64,000 bases of DNA, taken from an uncultured Bacteroidales bacterium. Lineage in GTDB: Bacteria > Bacteroidota > Bacteroidia > Bacteroidales > P3. The stretch is taken from contig OMXC01000004.1 in NCBI GenBank assembly GCA_900314925.1, positions 1 through 64,000 of the forward strand. Direction: 5' to 3'. Below, piece after piece: positions 1 to 8,285 of the stretch; positions within the stretch are counted from its first letter, which is position 1, and each line of letters starts with the position of its first letter. The notes beneath the pieces are model-generated. The model worked only from the letters and a program-made list of their open reading frames with translations. It did no database searches and was not told the origin of the DNA. The position numbers and the translations under genes were made by a program.

Positions 1-56
1 GAATCTCCGCCCAAGAAAACTTTTGAACTTCTCCTCCCCGAAACAAAAATTCTTCC

Positions 57-64
57 TATCTTTG
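57..64 (+). promoter_or_regulatory. Promoter -7 box for the DUF6266-like gene
   Basis: TATCTTTG, the Bacteroidota TAnnTTTG -7 element, followed by CAC. No convincing -33 TTTG at the usual spacing. The predicted leader is about 110 nt and contains a 16-bp direct repeat (taactccgctgtaact at 105-120 and 127-142). Confidence 0.6.
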
Positions 65-180
65 CACAACGGTGTTGCACTTGATTGTTGAGTCTACGTC
101 TGGGTAACTCCGCTGTAACTATACAATAACTCCGCTGTAACTCCGTTACACCCATAGTCACCATCAACAGCACACACACT

Positions 181-1017
181 ATGGCAAAGACCAACCCAAC
201 CCTCGGCCCTAATTCCGGCAAAATCGGCGAACTGGTATATTACACTCGTTTTGGCAAGGAGTTCGTCCGCCGTAAGGCAGAGACTTTCACCGACTGCAAG
301 TCGGAAGCGCAGCTGCGCCAGCGCGCCATCTTCAAGGCCACCCAGCAGACCGCAGCCCTATATGGCTCCATGTTACAACGCGGCCTCACCAAATATGCCC
401 ATAGACACGGGCATACCGAAGCCAACGAGTTCTCGCGCCTCAACAAAGAGCGCTTCACCTATGTCGGCGGCAAAGTCTCCATCGACTACTCTGCCCTGCA
501 ACTCGCAGTTGGTCCCCTGCCCACTGTCGCTTTCACGGCTTGCCACGCCGAAGGTCTCCACATCACGCTGACCTTCGACCCCAACCTCTCTGCCGATAAA
601 GCCCGCCCCAACGATGTCGTCCACATCTATGCCGTCTCCACGCAAGCCGAAGTCTGTATGCTAATGACCAGCGTTGAACGCCAATCCGGACAGGCCTCCT
701 TCGACCTCCCCGACCTGAGCGACGAGATATCAACAGAACACGAAACCGAACCTACAAACAAACGCAAGAATCAGACTAACGCACCAACACACTCACACAT
801 TAACGCAATCCATTACCACCTCTACGCCATAGTCGAAGCCGCCAACACAGCCCCCATCCCCACCCTCTCTGCCGCCGAAAAGAAAACCGACAAACTCCAC
901 CGCAACATCAACCGCCGCGTCTCCAACTCAATGTTTATCGGAACACTAATCGCTCCATGTAAGCTTTATAATAATGTTTCAGAGCAGTCTAAAATCCAGT
1001 CACATGTGCAAAACTGA
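181..1017 (+). CDS. DUF6266-like protein
   Basis: A 278-aa protein. Its N-terminus (GPNSGKIGELVYYTRFGKEF, then a Gln/Arg-rich helix) has the pattern of a Bacteroidota family I associate with DUF6266; the assignment is from memory of the motif. No signal peptide or membrane segment is visible. The function is unknown. A second, divergent member is encoded at 48,936-49,685. Residues from about 185 on (a polar Thr/Asn/His-rich stretch followed by NRRVSNSMF) look less ordered than the N-terminal half, so the C-terminus may have been altered by the adjoining AT-rich island. The gene sits at the island's left edge, is read in the same direction as the methyltransferase 51 bp downstream and has its own promoter. 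Confidence 0.55.
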   Translation: MAKTNPTLGPNSGKIGELVYYTRFGKEFVRRKAETFTDCKSEAQLRQRAIFKATQQTAALYGSMLQRGLTKYAHRHGHTEANEFSRLNKERFTYVGGKVSIDYSALQLAVGPLPTVAFTACHAEGLHITLTFDPNLSADKARPNDVVHIYAVSTQAEVCMLMTSVERQSGQASFDLPDLSDEISTEHETEPTNKRKNQTNAPTHSHINAIHYHLYAIVEAANTAPIPTLSAAEKKTDKLHRNINRRVSNSMFIGTLIAPCKLYNNVSEQSKIQSHVQN

Positions 1018-1068
1018 GTAGAAAAAAATACGAGGACACAATAAAACAGGCATAACCACGTTTACCTT

Positions 1069-2307
1069 ATGTTAAATAAGGTAAAAATGGCGAAACCAAC
1101 ATGTATAGATCTATTTGCGGGCTGTGGAGGTCTTTCTCTCGGCCTGTACCTTGCTGGATGGCAAGGCCTTTTCGCCATTGAAAAAAACGCATTCCCATTT
1201 GAGACGCTAAAGCACAACCTTATCGACAACAAGAAGCACTTCGATTGGCCGGACTGGCTGCCGCAAACCAACCACGACATCAATGAGGTTCTTGAGAAAT
1301 ACCAAGACCAACTGAAAGCCTTACGGGGGCAGGTTGACCTGGTGGCAGGTGGCCCTCCCTGCCAAGGGTTTTCTATGGCTGGAAAACGTGTTGAAGATGA
1401 TGTACGCAACCAACTGGTCTTCTCTTACATAAAGTTCATCGATTTGGTGCGTCCCCGTATGCTTCTCTTCGAAAATGTCAAAGGTTTTACCTATGCTTTC
1501 GACAAAAAGAACGACAGCGATGCAGAGCCATACTCACATAAGGTGATTCGTGGATTGCAGAAATTGGGATACAATGTCAAACCCCACGTCTTTGACTTCT
1601 CCAATTATGGAGTTCCCCAACGTCGTAAACGTTTCATATTAGTTGGCGTCCAAGAGGAACTGGGTAGCCCTGATGGTTTTGAGCATCTGTTGTTGACCCA
1701 CCGTGATGCATTTTTGAAAAGCAAAGGCTTAAAACCCACTGTCACACTGAAGGAAGCCATATCCGACTTGCTCCGCTGCAACGGTGAACTTCCTACTCCG
1801 GATCGCAAAGGCTTCAATTCAGGAGTATATTGCAATGCCCATTTGAGCAACTACGAAAAAGCCATGCGCGGAGATTATCCAAAGACGCACCCCATTCCAG
1901 ACAGCCACAGTTTTGCCCATCATTCACCCGAAAAGACTGCTTTATTCCAACGCCTATTGACCGAATACCAACCCCGAGGCAAACGTATTGATGGAAAGGC
2001 TCGCGAGGTTTGGGGCATCAAGCAACGCGGAATAACAGCATTAGACCCCAATGCCGTTTCGCCAACTATAACAGGACAGCCTGACGACTACCTGCATTAT
2101 TCCGAGCCCCGCATTATGACCGTCCGCGAATGTTCACGCATCCAGTCTTTCCCTGATTGGTACGAGATAAGAGCCAAATACACCACCGGTGGAGATATGC
2201 GCAAACTTGAGGTACCCCGCTACTCTCAAGTCGGCAATGCCATACCGCCACTGTTTGCCGAGCAGGCCGGAATTGTTTTAAAGGAGATGTTGCAGAATGA
2301 AAGATAA
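1069..2307 (+). CDS. DNA (cytosine-5) methyltransferase
   Basis: A 412-aa C5 cytosine methyltransferase of normal length. Motif I is FAGCGGLSLGL near the N-terminus, motif IV is GGPPCQGFSMAG with the catalytic Cys at about residue 98, motif VI is ENVKGF, motif VIII is QRRKRFILVG, and motif X/IX elements include QVGNAIPP near the end. It would methylate cytosine at C5 using AdoMet; the target sequence cannot be read from the protein. ATG at 1069 or at 1087 could start translation, and only the latter begins immediately before the conserved fold. It overlaps the downstream ATPase gene by 11 bp, so the two are probably translationally coupled. It is the modification enzyme of the restriction-like cluster that follows. 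A Vsr gene about 7.7 kb downstream fits a C5 methylation locus. Confidence 0.95.
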   Translation: MLNKVKMAKPTCIDLFAGCGGLSLGLYLAGWQGLFAIEKNAFPFETLKHNLIDNKKHFDWPDWLPQTNHDINEVLEKYQDQLKALRGQVDLVAGGPPCQGFSMAGKRVEDDVRNQLVFSYIKFIDLVRPRMLLFENVKGFTYAFDKKNDSDAEPYSHKVIRGLQKLGYNVKPHVFDFSNYGVPQRRKRFILVGVQEELGSPDGFEHLLLTHRDAFLKSKGLKPTVTLKEAISDLLRCNGELPTPDRKGFNSGVYCNAHLSNYEKAMRGDYPKTHPIPDSHSFAHHSPEKTALFQRLLTEYQPRGKRIDGKAREVWGIKQRGITALDPNAVSPTITGQPDDYLHYSEPRIMTVRECSRIQSFPDWYEIRAKYTTGGDMRKLEVPRYSQVGNAIPPLFAEQAGIVLKEMLQNER

Positions 2308-4663
2308 TCTACAATTCCGTGTTAGTGCAGAACTGAAAAACATTCTGGGTCGGGATTTGATTACAAGTCCCGACATCGCCATATTGGAGTTGGTCAAGAA
2401 CTCATACGATGCCCATGCAACCAAAGTGGAAATCACTTTTGACGACGACTATATCGCCATAGCTGATAACGGGAAGGGCATGTCGAAAGACGACTTAATC
2501 AACAAATGGCTATTTGTTGCCTATTCTGCCAAGAGCGATGGGACGGAAGACAAATCCTATCGTAGTAAGTTCAAACGCCATTACGCAGGCGCCAAAGGCA
2601 TTGGTCGTATGTCGTGCGACCGTCTTGCTCGCAATCTGACTCTCACCACACATAGTGCGGAAGAAAACAAGACCGAGGTGCTTCATGTGGATTGGAGTGT
2701 TTTTGAAATCAACAAACAAACAGAGTTCAACACGGTCAATATCCCTCACGAAACATTAGAAGCCATTCCGCAATTCCCATTAGGAGCCCCTACCGGCACC
2801 ATATTGGAGTTTACAGGATTGCATCTTCCTTGGAGTCGTGAGGATATCAAACGACTTCGAAAGTCTCTGGAAAAGATGATTAATCCATTCTCAGGAACGG
2901 ATGATGATTTCCAAATTGAGATCATTGCTCCAGCAATGAAAGAGGATGATGAGAAAACAGAGTCTCCACATGAAGTGGTTAATGGTATTGTCGAAAACAC
3001 CATTGCCGATGTTCTAAAGCTAAAAACCACCCAAATAGAAAGTCAGATAAAAAACGGCATGATTTATACTTCTTTAACCGACCGTGGTGTTAAGATGTAT
3101 GAAATCGAAGAACATAACAGTGTTTATTCAAAATTAGCGTCTGCTTCTATTAGTTTATTCTTTCTAAATCGAGCAGCCAAATATAATTTTACTGCAAGAA
3201 TGGGTATCGAACCGGTTAACTATGGTAATGTCTTTTTGTTCAGAAACGGTTTTAGAATTTTACCATTCGGTGATTATAACGATGATAGCTGGGGATTGAA
3301 CCAAAGACAACAACAAGGTTATAATCGTCGTTTAGGTACCCGTGATTTGTTTGGACGAGTGGATGTTGAAACAGACGATGTGGATTTGATTAAGGAAGTT
3401 TCAAGTCGCGATGGAGGGTTAATCAAGACTGATGCTTCACAACAATTGATGAACTATTTTACAGAGACTCATAAACGGTTGGAACGCTATGTGGTTGGCG
3501 TTTTATGGGGAGAAGGGTTCATAAGAAAAGAGTATTTTGTCAATCAAAGTGCAGCTGAGAGGGCCCGAGAAAAATTAAAAGAAACGGACAAAGACTTGGA
3601 ATCTGCTGATCACTTATATTCAAACATTGGTAGTAAGGTTGATTTCATGCAACTTATCCGTTCGCTCGTAAATGACAATTCCATCGATGTAAAGTATTAC
3701 AATGAGGAATTGGCAGACATTGTTTCCAATCCTTCAGAGACGGAAGTGATTCAAGCGCAGATGTTTGATGATGTCCGAAAGATGGCTGAAAAAACCAACG
3801 ATGCTGCTTTATTGGACAAGATAGCCGACTTCGAGCGTCACATGGATGAACTACGCTGCCAGAAAGAGGATGCTGAACGCAAAGAGAAAGAAGAAAGGAA
3901 AGCGAAAGAACTGGCGGAACGGAAAGCAAAAGAAGAGGAGGAAAAACGTAAGAAAATCGAAATAGAGCTTAAGCAACGAACAAAACAAAACTTATTTCTG
4001 CAATCTGTAGGTAATCTTGACACCGACCGCATACTGAAATACCATCACGACATCCGCATTCATGCAGCAACGATACATAACACGATTGGTCAGATATTAA
4101 GAAAAGCGAACCAAGGTTCATTGTCGAACGAAGATACTATCAAGATGATTGAACGTATCTCCCGCGCTAATGACAAGATAACCTCTATCGCCCAATTTGC
4201 CACCAAAGCAAACTACAGCATCAATGCAGACACAATCAATGCAGACATTGTAAATTACATCGATGAATATATCAACAATGTACTGCCGGAGTTCTATGGA
4301 GATATTCAATTGCATTGTAGTAATAAATCCTGCACAAAGGTCATTGCTTTCTCTCCATTGGAAGCAAGTATATTCATAGACAATCTTGTATCAAATACAG
4401 TTAAGGCAAATGCCAAGCATTTTGACGTGGTTTTCGAAAAGGACAATGATGCTGTATGTATGACCATCACGGATGATGGCGACGGACTATCGCCAGATAT
4501 TGCCAACCCGAATAGCATTCTGGAGAAAGGTTATACAACAACCAACGGTTCCGGATTAGGCCTCTATAATGTGGCCTCATTTGTCAAGACGGTTCTGCAT
4601 GGCACCGTTTCTGTTGAAAACAATCAGGGTAAGCCTGGTTTTAAACTAAGAATTAAATTCTAA
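2297..4663 (+). CDS. Double GHKL ATPase: MORC/Hsp90-like N-terminus, histidine-kinase-like C-terminus
   Basis: A 788-aa protein with two separate GHKL nucleotide-binding modules. The first has an N box (ELVKNSYDAHA, about residue 30), G1 box DNGKGM and G2 box GAKGIGRMS (about residue 100), like MORC/MutL/Hsp90 ATPases found in restriction loci. Residues about 508-570 form a Lys/Glu-rich coiled coil. It is followed by HHDIRIHA, which resembles a histidine-kinase DHp H box with His584 as candidate phosphoacceptor. The C-terminal module has N box NLVSNTVKANA, G1 DDGDGL and G2 GSGLGLYNV, typical of sensor kinases. The gene overlaps the methyltransferase by 11 bp and is 5 bp before a receiver-domain gene. 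I infer an ATP-dependent sensor or DNA-clamp protein that may signal to that receiver; kinase activity is unproven. Confidence 0.85.
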   Translation: MKDNLQFRVSAELKNILGRDLITSPDIAILELVKNSYDAHATKVEITFDDDYIAIADNGKGMSKDDLINKWLFVAYSAKSDGTEDKSYRSKFKRHYAGAKGIGRMSCDRLARNLTLTTHSAEENKTEVLHVDWSVFEINKQTEFNTVNIPHETLEAIPQFPLGAPTGTILEFTGLHLPWSREDIKRLRKSLEKMINPFSGTDDDFQIEIIAPAMKEDDEKTESPHEVVNGIVENTIADVLKLKTTQIESQIKNGMIYTSLTDRGVKMYEIEEHNSVYSKLASASISLFFLNRAAKYNFTARMGIEPVNYGNVFLFRNGFRILPFGDYNDDSWGLNQRQQQGYNRRLGTRDLFGRVDVETDDVDLIKEVSSRDGGLIKTDASQQLMNYFTETHKRLERYVVGVLWGEGFIRKEYFVNQSAAERAREKLKETDKDLESADHLYSNIGSKVDFMQLIRSLVNDNSIDVKYYNEELADIVSNPSETEVIQAQMFDDVRKMAEKTNDAALLDKIADFERHMDELRCQKEDAERKEKEERKAKELAERKAKEEEEKRKKIEIELKQRTKQNLFLQSVGNLDTDRILKYHHDIRIHAATIHNTIGQILRKANQGSLSNEDTIKMIERISRANDKITSIAQFATKANYSINADTINADIVNYIDEYINNVLPEFYGDIQLHCSNKSCTKVIAFSPLEASIFIDNLVSNTVKANAKHFDVVFEKDNDAVCMTITDDGDGLSPDIANPNSILEKGYTTTNGSGLGLYNVASFVKTVLHGTVSVENNQGKPGFKLRIKF

Positions 4664-4668
4664 CAATT

Positions 4669-5559
4669 ATGAATTTGAAATACCGAATACTGTGGATTGA
4701 GAACGAGGAAGATTGGGTAGAGAGTATTGAAGACCAAATTCAAGAATACCTTGAAGAACTGGGGTTCATTTACGGAAGAAAACTGATTGCCAAAGAAGAG
4801 CAGGATATTAGCTATAATGATTATGACTTAATCCTTATGGACTTAAATCTTGCTGACCAACCCAATGGTGCAGAACTTATATCCAAAATACGAGATTTGG
4901 GTGTCTATACAGATGTCGTATTCTATTCGGCGAGTGGTATAGACGAGTTGAGAGCAAAAGGAAGGGAGAAAGAGCTTGAAGGTGTATTCTATAGTGGTCG
5001 CACCCCAGATACAGCGTTTGTGAATAGAGTAAAGGCTGTCATTGACGCCACGCTCAAGAAAGTCCAAGATCTGAATAATCTGCGAGGATTGGTGATGGCT
5101 GAAGTTAGCGAACTTGATGCCGTGATGGATAGAATAATCCCATCATACTTCAGCACTGCAGAAAAAATGGAGCTATTCCACAAGCATATTACGGCCAATA
5201 GAGAAACGACTCTGCAAAAATCGTTAAACTGCACTAACAAATGTCAACTTACATGGCGTGGCAAAGATATTCAAGAGATAGTATCTTTGTTAGACTCTTC
5301 TCAGAAAGCTCGTGCAATAAAAATCATTATTGAGCAAAGCAGGCCCGACTTGTATTCAGAGAGCAACTTCTATGAGGAATACAATGCAACAATTATTACT
5401 CCTCGGAATGAATTGGCGCATTGCAAGAGTGAACTTCATGATGGCCAAGAGATTCTTTTGACCAGAAAAGGAGACAAGTGCTTCAATGAGGCGTTCTTTA
5501 AAGAGATTCGCAAGAACATCTTGAAGTATTCAAGTATTTTTAATGAACTTTTGCAATAG
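4669..5559 (+). CDS. Receiver-domain protein with HEPN-like C-terminal domain
   Basis: A 296-aa protein. Residues 5-125 look like a response-regulator receiver: acidic cluster at 11-15 (ENEED), phosphoacceptor candidate Asp58 in LILMDLNL, and the conserved Ser/Thr position as Ser87 in VVFYSASG. The usual Lys before a Pro (YIxKP-like) is not obvious; the matching place reads VFYSGR. The C-terminal half is helical and contains RNELAH (Arg246-His251), the Rx4H signature of HEPN ribonucleases. There is no recognisable DNA-binding output domain. It lies 5 bp after the double-GHKL gene, so the two would form a kinase/receiver pair whose output may be an RNase. HEPN assignment rests on one motif and helical context, so it is tentative. 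Confidence 0.7.
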   Translation: MNLKYRILWIENEEDWVESIEDQIQEYLEELGFIYGRKLIAKEEQDISYNDYDLILMDLNLADQPNGAELISKIRDLGVYTDVVFYSASGIDELRAKGREKELEGVFYSGRTPDTAFVNRVKAVIDATLKKVQDLNNLRGLVMAEVSELDAVMDRIIPSYFSTAEKMELFHKHITANRETTLQKSLNCTNKCQLTWRGKDIQEIVSLLDSSQKARAIKIIIEQSRPDLYSESNFYEEYNATIITPRNELAHCKSELHDGQEILLTRKGDKCFNEAFFKEIRKNILKYSSIFNELLQ

Positions 5560-5622
5560 ATGCCGAAAAAGAAATATACATTCATAGACTTATTCGCAGG
5601 CGGCGGAGAGTTTTCGGGGTGA
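5560..5622 (+). pseudogene. Stub of a second C5 cytosine methyltransferase
   Basis: A 20-codon reading frame begins at the base after the stop of the receiver gene. It reads MPKKKYTFIDLFAGGGEFSG, which is the start and motif I (FIDLFAGxGG) of a C5 methyltransferase, then hits TGA. Nothing downstream continues the enzyme; an HNH nuclease gene starts 41 bp later. The sequence differs from the intact methyltransferase at 1,069, so it is the remnant of another gene, probably deleted between motif I and the HNH gene. Confidence 0.75.
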
Positions 5623-5663
5623 ATTCTATCGAGGATAAATCCCACCACCAATAATAAATAAAT

Positions 5664-6440
5664 ATGGTGAACAAACAAAAAAAATGGACCAGAGAAGAAT
5701 TGATATTGGCACTGAGTGTGTACTTTCAGCTTCCTTTTGGACGACTAAACCACACCACGCCAGAGGTAAAAGAGCTGGCAAAAATATTAGGGCGTTCGGA
5801 TAATTCTGCTGCTTTGCGTTTGTCTAATTTTGCTGCTTGCGACCCATACATTATCAATTCTGGACGTACGGGTATGCGTGCAGGGATTCCTGTGTGCAAA
5901 CCCATTTGGGATGAATTTGCCGATGACAAAGAACGACTGTTTAACGAGGCACAACATATCAAAGCTACACTACTCCAAAAGACAGTCGAGGAGACATTGA
6001 ACATCTCCAAACAAGATCTTGAAGGGAAAGAGAGGTCTGTTGTCATCAAGCAACGCGTCAACCAATCCGTGTTTCGTACGATGATACTCTTTAACTATGA
6101 AAATTGTTGTGCTATTACTGGCATCAACATCCCAGAACTACGTGTTGCTGGTCATATTATACCCTGGGCAAACAGCACTCCTCAGCAAAAGTTAAATCCG
6201 GAAAATGGAATATGTTTATCCCCACTTTACGACAAGGCTTTTGATAAAGGCCTCATTACCATATCTCCGGATGATTACACTGTCCGTATTTCTTCCGCAT
6301 TGCGTGAATACGAGAAAAAGGAATATTTCAACAAGCACTTTGGCAGTATCAATGGTCAAAGAATAAATATGCCTATAGAACACAAACCAAACCGAGACTA
6401 TTTAGCTTACCATCGCGATAATATTTTCTTAGGGGATTAA
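5664..6440 (+). CDS. HNH restriction endonuclease
   Basis: A 258-aa protein. The C-terminal third is an HNH nuclease fold of the restriction type: NCCAITG, then AGHIIPW with the first catalytic His at residue 164, then NPENGICLSPLYDKAFDKGL, the conserved Asn/Asp region. The N-terminal 100 residues (WTREELILALSVYFQLPFG, and SDNSAALRLSNFAACDP) match the helical domain commonly found in front of this nuclease class. The product should cut DNA and is the likely effector partner of the upstream methyltransferase. It starts 104 bp after the receiver gene, across the methyltransferase stub, so it probably belonged to the deleted methyltransferase as a conventional type II pair. Confidence 0.85.
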   Translation: MVNKQKKWTREELILALSVYFQLPFGRLNHTTPEVKELAKILGRSDNSAALRLSNFAACDPYIINSGRTGMRAGIPVCKPIWDEFADDKERLFNEAQHIKATLLQKTVEETLNISKQDLEGKERSVVIKQRVNQSVFRTMILFNYENCCAITGINIPELRVAGHIIPWANSTPQQKLNPENGICLSPLYDKAFDKGLITISPDDYTVRISSALREYEKKEYFNKHFGSINGQRINMPIEHKPNRDYLAYHRDNIFLGD

Positions 6441-6494
6441 ATAGTTGACGAAATAAAACCCTTCAGTGTTTGCATCACAAACATTAGATAAACT

Positions 6495-7370
6495 ATGGAC
6501 ATTCACTCATTGTATGAAAGAATATGTAATATGCTTCCGATTACTTGGTTGGATGGGGAAGAATTGTCGTTTCAAAAGAAATTGTCAAGTCAATTAGACC
6601 AATATTGGGGTTTAATTAAAGAAATTGATATAAAAGATAGACCTGCCGAATGGGATGATATCAAAATTACTATCAAATCTTTGAACAAGAAAATAGTAGA
6701 AATTATCAACGACGAATATAAAGGATATCATTCGACTGCTTTTATGAGCCTTCGAACATTACTTGAAGACAATCGTCCCAATACATATTTGCATATTAAA
6801 GATAGTCTTATTTTTTACGATTTACCTGAAATGACAAAGACATATCGAATTCGAATGTTTGACTTTGATAAGCGTAAAGGTGTCACATTCAAAGATATGT
6901 TCCATATTCCATTTGACAAGCGAGGAATCGTAAAAACGGAGCGCTTTAGTATGCCAGGATATCCATGTCTTTATCTTGGTAAAAGTGCATACGGATGTTG
7001 GGAGGAAATGGGTCAACCTTCCGTGGATAATTGCATGGTATCTTGCCTTGAAAATCAGGAAACGATCAAATTAATTGACCTTAGAATACCCACTGAAGCA
7101 GCTTTTAGGGATAGGCTTAAGGATTATTTGATTATCCTGCCTATAATCATTTCGTGTATGGTGCAAGTTAAGAACAGTACAGATGTTTTCAAGGCAGAAT
7201 ACCTTATTCCCCAACTTATCATAGAATGGCTTATTTATCACAACAAATCTGAACACGACAAAATACTAGGTGTTACTTATACATCTTCTGCCAAGAATAA
7301 TTCTTTCGGTTTTCCTCCGTATGTTTTTGATAACTATGCGATACCTGCTGTAATGGGCAAAAAAGACTAA
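6495..7370 (+). CDS. RES-domain protein
   Basis: A 291-aa protein. The C-terminal half fits the RES fold: TYRIRMFDF, then RFSMPGYPCLYLGKSAYGCWEE, where the first Arg and the Glu occupy the conserved R and E positions, and a Ser lies in the C-terminal part. RES proteins of toxin-antitoxin pairs degrade or modify NAD+, but those are normally partnered with an Xre/MbcA-type antitoxin, and none is encoded next door. The first 125 residues are a charged helical extension, as in longer RES proteins of defence islands. The reading frame could be continued in phase beyond the TAA by another 67 codons (see the next entry). Strong AT bias relative to genes after 10 kb. Confidence 0.7.
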   Translation: MDIHSLYERICNMLPITWLDGEELSFQKKLSSQLDQYWGLIKEIDIKDRPAEWDDIKITIKSLNKKIVEIINDEYKGYHSTAFMSLRTLLEDNRPNTYLHIKDSLIFYDLPEMTKTYRIRMFDFDKRKGVTFKDMFHIPFDKRGIVKTERFSMPGYPCLYLGKSAYGCWEEMGQPSVDNCMVSCLENQETIKLIDLRIPTEAAFRDRLKDYLIILPIIISCMVQVKNSTDVFKAEYLIPQLIIEWLIYHNKSEHDKILGVTYTSSAKNNSFGFPPYVFDNYAIPAVMGKKD

Positions 7371-7574
7371 AAGTATAGTTCAACACTGTGTCGAATCTTC
7401 AGAATTACAAATCCCACATGCGATGAATTTGAATCAATCCTTAGAGGTCCATACGCCATAATTGCATATAGCGATCCTGATCCCCAAGAGGCAGCATACA
7501 AAAATTCATTATTTGGTGCATTGGAGAGTGCTTTAAGTGAACGAGAAAGATTTCCATTTAATCATATTATATAG
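7371..7574 (+). pseudogene. In-frame open remnant directly after the RES stop codon
   Basis: After the TAA of the RES gene the same frame stays open for 67 codons to a TAG, with no in-frame ATG near its start. The predicted peptide (containing DEFESILRGPYAIIAYSD and ALSERERFPFNHII) looks like protein rather than random translation: balanced composition and plausible helices. Either the RES gene once ended about 67 codons later, or this is the tail of another, deleted gene. I do not recognise the family. Confidence 0.35.
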
Positions 7575-7616
7575 CCGGTCTCTGAGGGGTTAAAACCATT
7601 TTACTCATAGATTATA

Positions 7617-8132
7617 ATGTCATATTCAAATGCAATCATTCCCATCAGGTTGACCAGGGAGACAGACCATCCGAAAGAATACCTCTGCATCACCGGAAAT
7701 CTTTTCTATATCGGTTTACAAAAAATACGACAAGATGTCACTTATAGAGGAATGAATTTAGAAAACTATCGCGAATATTGCCTGTCGATGGGCGAGGATG
7801 CTGGCTCCATTGTGCTACCGCCAAAGGTATTGAATGCCCGTTATGTGATGCTGCACAATGGCATAAACGGTACCTTGTTCAAACTAAAAGGTGCAGGGCC
7901 TCGTTTTATGTCGAAAGAAACCCTGCAAAAGAAAGGCTTCGAATCTCTCGGTCACGACTACTACCTCGTCTATACTTTCGATACCACACAATCAAAAGAC
8001 TACAACAATCTCTCCACCCTCGCTCGAGGCAAGCAAACCACAGCCCCATGGTTCGCCACCTGGGAAGAATTAATGAATAATGTCAATCAAAATGAACTAC
8101 CAGAACAATTGTCCCATATGGGGGCCGTTTAA
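7617..8132 (+). CDS. Hypothetical protein ending in an 89-bp repeat
   Basis: A 171-aa soluble protein that I do not recognise. It has no signal peptide or membrane segment. The N-terminus (MSYSNAIIPIRLTRETDHPK) and the middle (ARYVMLHNGINGTLFKLKGA) suggest a mixed alpha/beta fold. Its stop codon TAA lies inside the first unit of a repeat whose copies also carry the stop codon of the next gene; both genes end in tcccat(a/t)tggg followed a few bases later by GTTTAATTTGCC. The gene lies 246 bp after the RES gene, in the same AT-rich island. Its position between defence genes suggests, but does not show, a defence role. Confidence 0.6.
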   Translation: MSYSNAIIPIRLTRETDHPKEYLCITGNLFYIGLQKIRQDVTYRGMNLENYREYCLSMGEDAGSIVLPPKVLNARYVMLHNGINGTLFKLKGAGPRFMSKETLQKKGFESLGHDYYLVYTFDTTQSKDYNNLSTLARGKQTTAPWFATWEELMNNVNQNELPEQLSHMGAV

Positions 8133-8260
8133 TTTGCCTGTAATTTGCCAAAGACATGACACAATTCAAGGGAAGTATATGTAATATGCTAAAAAACAGT
8201 ATTAAGTGAGTTTTATTCTAATTTGCTTGTAATTTGCTAGCCAAACAAAAATTGAGAAGC
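8130..8260 (+). repeat. 89-bp-period repeat, array 1
   Basis: One full unit (8130-8218) and the start of a second (from 8219). Each begins with a duplicated octamer: taatttgcctgtaatttgcc at 8130 and taatttgcttgtaatttgct at 8219, exactly 89 bp apart. The unit interior (agacatga, tatgtaata, aaacag and a terminal attc) recurs in array 2. The first TAA of the unit is the stop codon of the preceding gene. The array fills the gap before the AlbA-type gene. Confidence 0.85.
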
Positions 8261-8285
8261 AAGTCCAATAAAAAACATATAAGCC

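Noticed and set aside
6495..7370. RES gene as one half of a classical toxin-antitoxin pair
   Set aside because: No Xre/MbcA-type antitoxin gene lies directly before or after it; the neighbours are an HNH nuclease gene and an unknown 171-aa gene.
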